Source: Stagnihabitans tardus (GTDB taxonomy: Bacteria; Pseudomonadota; Alphaproteobacteria; Rhodobacterales; Rhodobacteraceae). Taken from it: a stretch of DNA of 64,000 nucleotides. The notes below the pieces were generated by a model that saw nothing but the letters and a program-made list of their open reading frames with translations, ran no database searches and was not told the origin of the DNA. The stretch covers positions 186,001 through 250,000 of the forward strand of contig NZ_JAABNR010000005.1 of assembly GCF_009925085.1 (NCBI RefSeq), in the 5' to 3' direction. The translations under genes were made by a program, and so were the position numbers. This document shows positions 52,186-60,504 of this stretch, piece by piece. Position 1 is the stretch's first letter. The number at the start of each line of letters is the position of its first letter.

Positions 52186-52805
52186 AACCCCGCCTCTTTG
52201 CGCGTCAAAAGCCCCTCGGCGACCAGCCTCTCGGCCCAGCCCTGCCAGCCTTCGAAGAGATGCACACCCCAGCCCCGCACCCGCGCCGCCTCGATATTCT
52301 CGGGCCGGTCATCGGCGAACAAAAGCCCGCCAGGAGCGATCCCGCAATCCTCTTCCACCATGCGGTAGATCTCCGGATCGGGCTTCACCACCCCCATCCG
52401 CCCCGAGACATATTCCCGGTCGAATTCGCTCAGGAAATCCATCTTCGGCCGCGCCTCGTCATAGGAATAGCGCCCGAAATTCGTCAGCGCGAAGACCGGA
52501 ACCCCCTTCCCTCGCAGCGCACGCAAAAGCGCAATCGAGCCCTCGATCCGGGGGCTGGCCAGCTCGTCCCAGCGGTCATACCACATGCGGATTTCCGCAG
52601 ACCACTCCGGGAAACGCTCCGCCCAGTCGTAAATCGTCTCGCGGAAGAGCGCCCCGGCGTCGACATCCAGGTTCATCCCATGCAGGTCCACCGCGTCAAA
52701 CAGAGCCCGACGGCGCGCCTCCCCGATGACCCGGTCGTAAAAGGCCTCGGGCTGCCAGCATGTCAGCACATTGCCGATGTCGAAAATCACCGCCTTGACC
52801 GTCAT
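52182..52805 (-). CDS. HAD-superfamily hydrolase
   Basis: 207 residues. Motif I is AVIFDIGNVL: the first Asp is the nucleophile, but the +2 acid is replaced by Gly-Asn (DIGN), as in the YihX-type subfamily. Motif II is ALTNFG, motif III around VVKPDPEIY, motif IV FADDRPENI. Probable small phosphatase. Contiguous with the EamA gene upstream and overlapping the cyclodeaminase-like gene. Confidence 0.9.
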   Translation of the reverse strand: MTVKAVIFDIGNVLTCWQPEAFYDRVIGEARRRALFDAVDLHGMNLDVDAGALFRETIYDWAERFPEWSAEIRMWYDRWDELASPRIEGSIALLRALRGKGVPVFALTNFGRYSYDEARPKMDFLSEFDREYVSGRMGVVKPDPEIYRMVEEDCGIAPGGLLFADDRPENIEAARVRGWGVHLFEGWQGWAERLVAEGLLTRKEAGL

Positions 52806-53771
52806 TCAGAACTCCTCGGCCTGGGGGCGCCGCTTCATCCCCTCGCGCATCAGCGTATAAAGCCCGGCCCCCACGATCAGCACAATCCCCAGCCAGCCCC
52901 GCGCATCGGGGAAAGTGCCGAAGATCAAAAGCCCCCAGATCACCGCCAGGGGCATCGAGGTATACTCAAACGGCGCCACCAGCGCCGCCTCATTCATGCG
53001 GTAGGCCTGGGCCATCAGCATCCCCCCCGCCGCCACTGAAATGCCGGTGCCGGCAAAGGCCACGAGGTCGCCCGGGTCGGGCCAGACCCAGGGCCGGAAG
53101 AGGAACTCCAGCGCCGCGCCGCCCTGTTCCATATGCCCGTCGCCCGCCCAAAGCCCCATGGCGACCGAGGTGACGATGAAGGCGACCTGGGTGTGGAAGT
53201 TGATCGTGGCCGCGCCCTCGGTGGCGCGGGCCGAACGGGTCATGGTCTGGGTCGTGGCATAGGTCAGGGCGCTGACCAGGACCAGCACGGCCTCCCAGCG
53301 AAAGCGGCCCTCGGGGTTCAGCATGACGATGACGCCCGCAAGGCCCAGGATGACCGCGCCCCAGCGGTGCAGGCCCACGCGCTCGCCCAGGAAGAGGACG
53401 GACAGCAGGGTCAGGAGGATGGGGGCGATGAAGCCGATGGCGGCGGCATCGGCGATGGGCAGGGCGGCGAGGCCGAGGAAATAGGTGGCGTTCGAGACCA
53501 TGACGATCATCGCGCGGCCCAGGTGAAACCCGGGCCGTGACGTGCGCCAGATCGCGCCCTGTCCCGTGGCCCAGGCAAAGCCCAGGATGAAGACGATCCC
53601 GATCAGGCCCCGCACCAGGATGACCTCGTGCAGCGGATAGGCGCCCGAGAGGAGCTTGATGAAAAGGTCGTTCAAGGACAGCGTGGCCGATCCCGCGATG
53701 GCGCAGAGGATGCCAAGAAGGACAAGGCGGCGGTCAGCCGTGGCCCCGGAGGAAGTCGGATTGGAGGTCAT
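52806..53771 (-). CDS. EamA/DMT-superfamily transporter
   Basis: 321 residues, ten hydrophobic segments in two EamA repeats. Heads the EamA-HAD-cyclodeaminase-glpK-VOC run. Within this gene the plus strand changes from C-rich (3' part) to G-rich (5' part); for example 52861-52920 has 16 G and 27 C while 53401-53460 has 30 G and 12 C. Confidence 0.9.
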   Translation of the reverse strand: MTSNPTSSGATADRRLVLLGILCAIAGSATLSLNDLFIKLLSGAYPLHEVILVRGLIGIVFILGFAWATGQGAIWRTSRPGFHLGRAMIVMVSNATYFLGLAALPIADAAAIGFIAPILLTLLSVLFLGERVGLHRWGAVILGLAGVIVMLNPEGRFRWEAVLVLVSALTYATTQTMTRSARATEGAATINFHTQVAFIVTSVAMGLWAGDGHMEQGGAALEFLFRPWVWPDPGDLVAFAGTGISVAAGGMLMAQAYRMNEAALVAPFEYTSMPLAVIWGLLIFGTFPDARGWLGIVLIVGAGLYTLMREGMKRRPQAEEF

Positions 53772-54248
53772 GGCGGCACCCTAACCCCTGTCCCCGCCCG
53801 GATTCTGTCCCGGAAACGACATGCCGCAACCGCCCTTGGGGGCGTGCGTGATCTCCCACCCCAAGCCCCGGGGTCACGACCCCGGGCGACGCAGCCCGAC
53901 CAGAGCGTCCTGTGTCGTGGCAAAGCTCTCGCCCCACCGCGTAGCCCGGGGTCGTGACCCCGGGTCCCCCCGGCCACGCCTGCAGGCTGCGTGATCTCCC
54001 ACACCACGCCCCGGTGCCCCGTGGTTGGGCGCATGATCTAACGCACCATCCCCCACCGCCCCTTGGCAGGGCGCGTGATCTAACGCAGCCCGCGGCCTCC
54101 GCCAACAAGAGCCCCCAGACTCCGCCTCGCAAACCCAAGGGGGCCCGCCACCGCGAGCCCCCCCATTCCCTAACAAACTCCTAACGCCTCCAGTCAAGTC
54201 CTTGATATAAAGTGCTTTCACACCCCTTGCACGCGTGCAAAAAGCCCC
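53772..54248. other. Repeat-rich intergenic region
   Basis: About 480 bp with no convincing gene. It contains four copies of a TGCGTGATCT-type word (53844-53860, 53988-54002, 54029-54047, 54071-54087) and two palindromes related to the GTATAC family but with a GTCGTGAC or GTCACGAC centre (53865-53890 and 53941-53968). The end near 54180-54235 is AT-richer and may hold unrelated promoter sequence. Confidence 0.7.
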
Positions 54249-54695
54249 TCACCCCGCCTTGACCGCCCGCAAGACCCGCTCCATGACCTCAAGAAAGCGC
54301 GAGCGGTCGGCCTTGGAGAACCCCTTGCCGCCGCCCTGCCGGAACGGGTCCGCCGACCTCAGGTCCGCCATCAGATCCCGCGTGGCCAGGACCATCCCGA
54401 TGTTCCGCGAGGTCAGTTCCTCCCCGTTGTGCTTGACCACCCGGGCGCCGTTTTCGATGCAGCGCGCCGCCAGCGGGATATCCCCCGTCACGACCACATC
54501 CCCCGGCCCCGCCCGGTCGGCGATCCAGATATCCGCCTCGTCGAGCTTCGAGCCGACATAGACCGCCTCGACCAGGGGATTGCTGGACGGCCGGATTCCG
54601 CCGTTGCAGACCAGGACCATCCGCACCCCGTGCCGCGTCGCGATGACCTCGGCCTCGGCCTTCACCGGGCAGGCATCGGCATCGACATAGATCAT
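54249..54695 (-). CDS. YaiI/YqxD family protein (DUF188)
   Basis: 148 residues with the family signatures [33 protein letters not shown] and a PIN-like acidic cluster. Related to predicted nucleases; no experimental role known to me. Start overlaps the S-formylglutathione hydrolase stop by four bases. Confidence 0.93.
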   Translation of the reverse strand: MIYVDADACPVKAEAEVIATRHGVRMVLVCNGGIRPSSNPLVEAVYVGSKLDEADIWIADRAGPGDVVVTGDIPLAARCIENGARVVKHNGEELTSRNIGMVLATRDLMADLRSADPFRQGGGKGFSKADRSRFLEVMERVLRAVKAG

Positions 54696-55510
54696 GCCTT
54701 CAGGGCCCTGGCATGGAAGACGACATGATCCTCCATGAAAGTCGAGACGAAGAAGTAGGAGTGGTCGTAGCCCTCCTGCCGCCGGATCGTGCCCTGGGTC
54801 GCGGTCTCGGCCAGGACATCCTGCAGGGCATCGGTCTTCAAGAGGTCGAGGAACTTGTCCGACATGCCCTGATCGACCAGCAAGGGCAGCGAGAAGCCGC
54901 CCTTGGCGAGCAAGAGGCTCGCATCATGAGCGGCCCAATCCGCACCCTCGCCCAGGTAGGCCGCGAATTGCTTGCGGCCCCAGTCCGAGCCGGTCGGGTT
55001 GCAGATCGGCGCGAAGGCCGAGACCGAGCGGAAGCGCTCGGGGAAGGTCGCGGCGATGGTGAGCGCCCCATGCCCGCCCATCGAATGCCCGGTGATCGCC
55101 TGGCGGTCCATGTCCAGCGGGAATGCCGCCAGGACCGCCGGGAGTTCCTCGGTCACATAGGTCCACATCTTGAAATGGCTGGCCCAGGGCGCCTGGGTGG
55201 CGTCCACGTAGAACCCCGCCCCCTGGCCGAGATCATAGGCCGCGTCATCCGCCACACCCTCACCGCGCGGCGAGGTATCGGGGAAGACGAGCGCAATCCC
55301 CTCCCGCGCGGCCCAGGATTGCGCGCCCGCCTTCACCATCGCGTTCTCATGGGTGCAGGTCAGGCCCGAGAGATACCACAGGACCGGAAAGGGCCCCTCG
55401 CCCGGGGGAAGGTAGAGCCCGAAGGTCATCTCGCAGGCGCAGGCCGCGCTGGGATGGCCGACCACCAGCTGACGCCCGCCAAAGGCCCTGTTCTCGGAGA
55501 CAACCTTCAT
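54692..55510 (-). CDS. fghA: S-formylglutathione hydrolase
   Basis: Last step of glutathione-dependent formaldehyde oxidation, yielding formate and glutathione. 272 residues, esterase-D family: catalytic Ser in [10 protein letters not shown], oxyanion region [13 protein letters not shown], and Asp/His near the C-terminus ([17 protein letters not shown]). Start at 55510 has AAAGGAAA upstream. The alcohol dehydrogenase of the pathway is not in the window. Confidence 0.95.
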   Translation of the reverse strand: MKVVSENRAFGGRQLVVGHPSAACACEMTFGLYLPPGEGPFPVLWYLSGLTCTHENAMVKAGAQSWAAREGIALVFPDTSPRGEGVADDAAYDLGQGAGFYVDATQAPWASHFKMWTYVTEELPAVLAAFPLDMDRQAITGHSMGGHGALTIAATFPERFRSVSAFAPICNPTGSDWGRKQFAAYLGEGADWAAHDASLLLAKGGFSLPLLVDQGMSDKFLDLLKTDALQDVLAETATQGTIRRQEGYDHSYFFVSTFMEDHVVFHARALKA

Positions 55511-55821
55511 CGCGGTTTCCTTTTCTCGTTCCACGGATATCGCATCGGGTATGCCATGGGTCTTGTCCCGGGTTCAAGGAACCCGTGGCGGGGGCGGCGG
55601 AAAGCCCGGTGGGCCCTGCCGACTGAACCCGGTCAACCGGGCGAGACCCGGCGCCCTGCCGACTGCCAGGATGGGTCCTGCCGACTGCACCCTTGTCAGC
55701 AGAGCCCCGTGCCGCAGCCCTGCCGACTGGAGGAACAGGGTCCCGGGGGCAAGGGCCCGTCCGGCAGTCGGCAGGGCTGCGGGCGGGGCTTGGGCGCGGG
55801 CCCCGCAGTCGGCGGAGCCCC
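55511..55821. repeat. CTGCCGACTG repeat array with 18-bp inverted repeat
   Basis: No gene. The 10-mer CTGCCGACTG occurs four times direct (55616, 55656, 55678, 55720) and inverted at 55765; a variant CAGTCGGCGG is at 55806. CCGCAGCCCTGCCGACTG (55712-55729) and its exact reverse complement (55765-55782) form a perfect 18-bp stem around a 35-base GC-rich loop. The array lies downstream of mbfA and upstream of fghA. The same 10-mer recurs at 58591-58600. Confidence 0.85.
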
Positions 55822-56799
55822 TCAGCCGCCGCCGATCAGAACCCCCGCGGCAAAGACCAGGGCGCCGCCCAGCACGACCTGGAGCGCGGCCCGCAGGAAG
55901 GGCGTCTCCATATACTTGTTCTGGATCCAGGCGATGGCCCAGAGCTCGATGAAGACGACCACGATGGCCAGCACCGTCGCGGTCCAGAAATCGGGCAGGA
56001 GATAGGGCAGGGCATGGCCAAGCCCGCCCACCGCTGTCATCACCCCTGAGGCGACGCCACGCTTCAGGGGGCTCCCTCGGCCCGAGAGGACGCCGTCGTC
56101 ATGCGCCGCCTCGGTGAAGCCCATCGAGATCCCCGCCCCCACCGCCGCGGCCGTGCCGACCAAAAGCGTCGTATGGCTGTCCTGGGTCGCGAAGGCCGTG
56201 GCGAAGATCGGCGCCAGCGTCGAGACCGAGCCATCCATCAGCCCTGCAAGCCCCGGCTGCACCCAGGTCAGGATGAACTGCCGCTTGGCGCCCTCGTCCT
56301 CTTGGGCCTTCACATCGCCGGGCAGGTGCTTGGCCTCGAGCCGCTCGGCGGCCTTCTCATGGCCCGCCTCCGCCGCTGCGAGGTCTCCCAAAAGCTTGCG
56401 GGTCGCGGCATCGGTCGTGCGCTCGGCGGCCTTCAGGTAGAAGCGTTCGGCCTGGGCCTCCATCCCGGCGGCCTCGGCGCGGATCGTCTCGATCGAGAGG
56501 TTCTTCGTCAGCCAGACCGGGCGGCGCGCATAGAACCCCGCCACATGCTCGCGGCGGATCAGGGGGATGACCTCGCCGAAGCGGGCGCGATGGGTCTCGA
56601 TCAAGCGCTGACGGTGGCCGTCTTCCTCCGCCGCCATCCCCTCGAAGACCGCGGCCGAGGCAGGGTATTCGGCCCGCAGCGCCTGGGCATAGCTGCGGTA
56701 GATCCTGCCGTCGTCCTCTTCGGAGGAGATCGCAAGCGCAAGGATCTCTTGCTCGGACAGGTCGGAGAACCGGCGGCGGTTGGTCAGGGCGGAGAGCAT
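55822..56799 (-). CDS. mbfA: Membrane-bound ferritin/iron exporter MbfA
   Basis: 325 residues: N-terminal ferritin-like di-iron domain (helices with SSEEDDGRIYRSYAQAL, AEEDGHRQRLIETH, EAQAERFYLKA, AAEAGHEKAAERL) fused to a C-terminal VIT1/CCC1-type membrane domain with about five segments (GLMDGSVSTLAPIFATAF). This architecture is MbfA, an inner-membrane iron exporter protecting against iron overload and peroxide. An iron control element lies 13 bp upstream of the start, predicting repression by Irr when iron is low. Confidence 0.93.
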   Translation of the reverse strand: MLSALTNRRRFSDLSEQEILALAISSEEDDGRIYRSYAQALRAEYPASAAVFEGMAAEEDGHRQRLIETHRARFGEVIPLIRREHVAGFYARRPVWLTKNLSIETIRAEAAGMEAQAERFYLKAAERTTDAATRKLLGDLAAAEAGHEKAAERLEAKHLPGDVKAQEDEGAKRQFILTWVQPGLAGLMDGSVSTLAPIFATAFATQDSHTTLLVGTAAAVGAGISMGFTEAAHDDGVLSGRGSPLKRGVASGVMTAVGGLGHALPYLLPDFWTATVLAIVVVFIELWAIAWIQNKYMETPFLRAALQVVLGGALVFAAGVLIGGG

Positions 56800-56811
56800 G
56801 GCGGGCCTCAG

Positions 56812-56828
56812 TTTGGAATGGTTCTAAA
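56812..56828 (-). promoter_or_regulatory. Iron control element (Irr box) of mbfA
   Basis: On the gene strand it reads TTTAGAA-CCA-TTCCAAA. The rhizobial and Rhodobacterales ICE consensus is close to TTTAGAAnnnTTCTAAA; only one position of the arms differs. It sits immediately upstream of the mbfA start, where bound Irr would block transcription or initiation. Confidence 0.85.
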
Positions 56829-56856
56829 CTAGCGATCCGCCGCGCCCGTGCAAGGC

Positions 56857-57720
56857 CTAACCTCTCCCTGTGACCCTTTGCCGCCAGAGCGTGAAGAGCC
56901 CCGCCGCGACCACGAGGCTGGACCCGATGATGACGGCGCCGCGCAGGGTCTCGCCATAGAAGGCGACGCCGAGGATCGCGATCCAGACCAGTTGCAGATA
57001 GGCAAAGGGCTGGACGGCGGCGGCCTCGGCGGCGTCATAGGCGCGGATCATCAGCCAATGGCCCGAGGCGGAGGTCAGGCAGAGAAGCCCCATCAGCCCC
57101 CAGTCCTGGGCCGAGAAGGGCACCCAGGCGGGCAGGCCCACGAAGGTCATCACCACGGCGCCGACGATGCCGGTCCAGAGGAAGCTTTGCTCGGCGCTGT
57201 CCTGCCGCGCCGCGAGCCGGGTCAGAAGCGCGTAAAGCGCGAACAGAAGGGCGGCGGCGAGCGGCATGACCGACCAGAAGGAGAGGACCGAGACCCCGGG
57301 CCTGAGCATGACGAGGATGCCCGCGAAGCCCACGCCGATGGCGCTCCACCGCCGCCAGCCGACGCGCTCACCCAAGACGAGGCCCGAGAGGGCGGCGACC
57401 CAGAGGGGGTAGGAGGTCAGGAGGGCTTGGCTCTCGATCAACCCGATCTTGGCGAAGGCCAGGCCCGACATCGAGATCTGGGTGACGAGGAGCACGCCCC
57501 GCGCGATATGCAGGGGGATTTGCCTGGTGGCCAGCATGGGGCCCAGCCGTCCCTGGCGCCAGGCGATCGAGCCCATCAGCACGGCGATGAACCAGAAGCG
57601 CAGCATGACCACCATCTGCACCGGGTAATGCGTGGCCATATGCCGCGTGATGCCGTCCTGCGCCGAAAAGATCAGCGTCGTGGCCACCATGTAAAGGATG
57701 CCGCGCGTGTTTCCGGTCAC
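56857..57720 (-). CDS. EamA/DMT-superfamily transporter
   Basis: 287 residues from a GTG start at 57720 that overlaps the preceding stop by four bases; the longer frame inside the upstream gene is not needed. Two EamA repeats, with the block VQPFAYLQLVWIAILGV shared with its upstream neighbour (VQPFAYLQIVFTTAIAI). Tandem duplicate pair at the end of the mnmD operon. Substrate unknown. Confidence 0.88.
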   Translation of the reverse strand: MTGNTRGILYMVATTLIFSAQDGITRHMATHYPVQMVVMLRFWFIAVLMGSIAWRQGRLGPMLATRQIPLHIARGVLLVTQISMSGLAFAKIGLIESQALLTSYPLWVAALSGLVLGERVGWRRWSAIGVGFAGILVMLRPGVSVLSFWSVMPLAAALLFALYALLTRLAARQDSAEQSFLWTGIVGAVVMTFVGLPAWVPFSAQDWGLMGLLCLTSASGHWLMIRAYDAAEAAAVQPFAYLQLVWIAILGVAFYGETLRGAVIIGSSLVVAAGLFTLWRQRVTGRG

Positions 57721-58568
57721 TTGGCGGCCCTTGTCAGGGTGTAAAGCCCGGCCAGGATCACGATCCCCGCGCCGAGGAGGACATGGAGCGTCAGGGCCTC
57801 GTCGAAGAAGGTGATGGCGATGGCGGTGGTGAAGACGATTTGCAGATAGGCAAAGGGCTGGACGGTCGAGGCCTCGACCAGTTGGTAGGTTTTTTGCATG
57901 AGCCAGTAGGAGAGGACGGAGAGGAGCGAATAGGTCAAGAGCCAGAGCCAGTCGAGGCCCTGGATCGGCGTCCAATGCGGCAGGCCGACCAGGGTGGCGA
58001 AGACGGCGCCGATGACCGGGGTCCAGAAGAAGGTCGGGAAGAAGGGGTCGATGCCTGCGACCTTTCGCGTCAGCACGGTGTAGAGCGCGAACATGAAGGC
58101 CGAGGCGAGGGGGAAGAGCGCGGCCCAGGAAAAGACCTCGGCCCCCGGGTTCAGAAGGACGAGGACGCCGAGGCAGCCGATGGCCACGGCGACAAGGCGG
58201 GAGGGGGTCAGTTTCTCGCCGAGCACGGGGCTGGAGAGGGCCACGACGAGGAGGGGGCAGGCGGCGAAGACGGCATGGGTCTCGATCAGGCCGATGAGGG
58301 TGAAGCCGAAGACGATGGAGATGATCTCGGCCACCAGGAGCGCGGCGCGGAGCGTGTGCCAGCCGATGGCGCGGGATTTCAGCGCGGCGAGGCCCTGGGG
58401 CTGGCGGGGGATCATGGCGATGACGAAGGCGGCGAAGACCCAGTAGCGGATCATCACGACCATGAAAGGGTTATAGGCTCCGGCCAGCATGCGGGAGAAG
58501 CCGTCCTGCACGGCAAAGCCCGCGACGGTGGCGATCATCAGAAGGATGCCCTTGCCCTGCCGTGTCAT
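57717..58568 (-). CDS. EamA/DMT-superfamily transporter
   Basis: 283 residues, ten hydrophobic segments, paralogue of the downstream gene and more distantly of the transporters at 46.5-48.4 and 52.8-53.8 kb. Its ATG overlaps the mnmD stop by four bases, so it is translationally coupled to the tRNA methyltransferase. Confidence 0.9.
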   Translation of the reverse strand: MTRQGKGILLMIATVAGFAVQDGFSRMLAGAYNPFMVVMIRYWVFAAFVIAMIPRQPQGLAALKSRAIGWHTLRAALLVAEIISIVFGFTLIGLIETHAVFAACPLLVVALSSPVLGEKLTPSRLVAVAIGCLGVLVLLNPGAEVFSWAALFPLASAFMFALYTVLTRKVAGIDPFFPTFFWTPVIGAVFATLVGLPHWTPIQGLDWLWLLTYSLLSVLSYWLMQKTYQLVEASTVQPFAYLQIVFTTAIAITFFDEALTLHVLLGAGIVILAGLYTLTRAAK

Positions 58569-59281
58569 GGGAGCTTGTCCGAGGGGGGCTCTGCCGACTG
58601 GGCCCTGGGCCCTGCAAGGCCCGGCATCCGCCCTGCCGACATGTGCCGTTTGGTCCCGAACCCCGGGCGCCTTTCGACCACGAAGCCCGCGGCGGAGAGC
58701 GCGCGGCGCACATGGCCCGCCGCCGTGTAGGTGGCGAAGGTGCCCCCGGGCGCGGTGTGGCTTGCGACCTGGGCCATCAGGTCCTCTCCCCACATCTCGG
58801 GGTTCTTGGCCGGGGAGAAGCCGTCGAGGAACCAGGCATCGGCCCGGCCCCCCCAGGCGGGGAGGGTCTGGCGGACATCGCCCTGGAGGACCGTGACCGC
58901 GATGCCATGGAAGTCGAAGGCGCGGGCGCCCTGGCCCCAGGCGTCAAGCAGGGGCGCCGAGACCGCCGCCGCCTGGGGGAAGGCCCGGTGGGCCCGGGCC
59001 ATCTCGGGGGCGGTCATGGGGAAGCCCTCGAAGGTCGTAAAGCGCAGGGGGAGGCCGGGGGCGCTAAGATGCAGGGCGATCAGGTTCAGCCCGGTGCCGA
59101 AGCCCAGTTCGGCGACATGGAAGCCGGGGGTCAGGCGCGCGGGCAGGTCATTGCCGGACAGGAAGACGTGGAAAGTCTCCTCCAGCCCGCCCGCGAGGCT
59201 GAAATAGGGGTCGTCGAAGCGCGTCGAGACCGGGATCGCGCCATCGCGCCACGAAAGCTCTGCCTGTTCCCTGCCCGTCAT
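58565..59281 (-). CDS. mnmD: tRNA 5-methylaminomethyl-2-thiouridine methyltransferase MnmD (MnmC methyltransferase half)
   Basis: Final methylation of nm5(s2)U34 to mnm5(s2)U34 in tRNAs such as Lys-UUU. 238 residues matching the N-terminal half of E. coli MnmC: STRFDDPYFSLAGGLEETFHVFL, SAM loop VAELGFGTGLNLIAL, and DAWFLDGFSPAKNPEMW. Start at 59281; an upstream 29-codon extension is rejected. The last 25 or so residues (SAGRMPGLAGPRAQSAEPP) are encoded across CTGCCGACTG-type repeats. Divergent from the FAD oxidase gene by 46 bp. Confidence 0.9.
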   Translation of the reverse strand: MTGREQAELSWRDGAIPVSTRFDDPYFSLAGGLEETFHVFLSGNDLPARLTPGFHVAELGFGTGLNLIALHLSAPGLPLRFTTFEGFPMTAPEMARAHRAFPQAAAVSAPLLDAWGQGARAFDFHGIAVTVLQGDVRQTLPAWGGRADAWFLDGFSPAKNPEMWGEDLMAQVASHTAPGGTFATYTAAGHVRRALSAAGFVVERRPGFGTKRHMSAGRMPGLAGPRAQSAEPPSDKLP

Positions 59282-59327
59282 TTCGCCTATGCCCTTTGGG
59301 GCGGGACCATGGGCAAGGGGGCGCGGA

Positions 59328-60347
59328 ATGGCAAGACATGATCTGACGGTCATGGGCGGCGGGATCATGGGGCTGTCCTGCGCCTGGGAGGCCGTCCGCA
59401 GGGGCCTGCGTGTCCAGGTGGTAGAGCGCGCGGGTATCGGCGCCGGGGCCTCGGGCGGGTTGGTCGGCGCGCTCGCCCCCCATGCGCCGGAGCAGTGGAA
59501 TGCGGGGAAGGCCTTTCAGCTTGAGGCCCTGTTGATGGCCGAGGCGCATTGGACCGAGGTGGCAGAGGCCTCGGGCCTCTCGCCCGGCTATGCCCGCACC
59601 GGGCGCTTGCAGCCGATCCTCGATGCCTCGGCCCTTGACCTGGCCCGCCAGCGCGAGGCCCAGGCCGCGACGCTTTGGCAGGGGCGGGCGGCCTGGTCGG
59701 TCATCCCGGCGGGGGGCGCCTTCTCCCCCGCCTCGCCCACCGGCTTCCTGATCCATGACACGCTGACCGCGAGGCTCTCGCCCCGCCAGGCGCTGGCCGC
59801 CCTGGCCCAGGCCCTGCGCGAGAAGGGCGCCAGGATCGCGCAAGAGGCCGAACCGGAGGGCGCGGTGATCTGGGCCACGGGACACCAGGGTCTGGCCGAG
59901 CTGAGCCAGGCCCTGGGCCGCAAGATCGGCCAGGGCGTCAAGGGCCAGGCCCTGTCGCTGCGCCTGCCGGGCTTCGAAACCCATCCCCAGGTCTATGCCG
60001 AGGGGCTCTATATCGTCCCGCATGAGGATGGGAGCATCGCCATCGGCTCGACCTCGGAAAACACTTACACGCATGAGGACACCGACGCCCAGGCCGATGC
60101 GCTCTTGGCCAAGGCCCGCGCCCTGATCCCCGCGCTGCAAGAGGCGCCCGAGATCACGCGCTGGGCGGGCATCCGCCCCCGCGCCCAAAGCCGCCAGCCG
60201 CTGATCGGCGCCTGGCCCCTCCGCCCCGGTCACTTCATCGCCAACGGAGGCTTCAAGATCGGCTTCGCCGTGGCCCCGCTCTGCGCGAAGCTCCTGATCG
60301 ACGCCATCGAAGGAAAGGACGAGATCCCCGACACCTTTCGCCCCTGA
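59328..60347 (+). CDS. FAD-dependent oxidoreductase, candidate MnmC oxidase half
   Basis: 339 residues of the DAO/glycine-oxidase family: N-terminal FAD motif LTVMGGGIMGLSCAWEAV, GAGASGGLVGALAPHAPEQW, and C-terminal ANGGFKIGFAVAPLCAKLL. GALAPHAPEQWN resembles the SPQLPN-type loop region of MnmC oxidase domains. Position next to mnmD supports removal of the carboxymethyl group of cmnm5U34; an amino-acid oxidase such as ThiO is the alternative. Start at 59328 yields MARHDLTVMGGG. Confidence 0.78.
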   Translation: MARHDLTVMGGGIMGLSCAWEAVRRGLRVQVVERAGIGAGASGGLVGALAPHAPEQWNAGKAFQLEALLMAEAHWTEVAEASGLSPGYARTGRLQPILDASALDLARQREAQAATLWQGRAAWSVIPAGGAFSPASPTGFLIHDTLTARLSPRQALAALAQALREKGARIAQEAEPEGAVIWATGHQGLAELSQALGRKIGQGVKGQALSLRLPGFETHPQVYAEGLYIVPHEDGSIAIGSTSENTYTHEDTDAQADALLAKARALIPALQEAPEITRWAGIRPRAQSRQPLIGAWPLRPGHFIANGGFKIGFAVAPLCAKLLIDAIEGKDEIPDTFRP

Positions 60348-60444
60348 GCCGGTCGCCGCGATGAAATGAGAACCGAAAGATCGCCCTTTCAGACCCTTTG
60401 CGCCCGCGCCTCATCCCCAAGGCCAGACCCGTTCCCGGCGCCCC

Positions 60445-60498
60445 TCATCCTTTCATACTGACCCAAATATCCCGGGGGTCTGGGGGCAGCGCCCCCAG
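60445..60498 (-). repeat. GATATTTG-type interspersed hairpin element after mcd
   Basis: On the minus strand: hairpin CTGGGGGC-GCT-GCCCCCAG, then ACCCCCGGGATATTTGGGTC and AGTATGAAAGG. Almost the same as the element between dnaN and recF. It begins six bases after the mcd stop, fitting a terminator role. Confidence 0.8.
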
Positions 60499-60504
60499 CC
60501 TTGG

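Noticed and set aside
55600-55821. CRISPR array
   Set aside because: The 10-base repeat units are short, irregularly spaced and occur in both orientations; no cas genes in the window.
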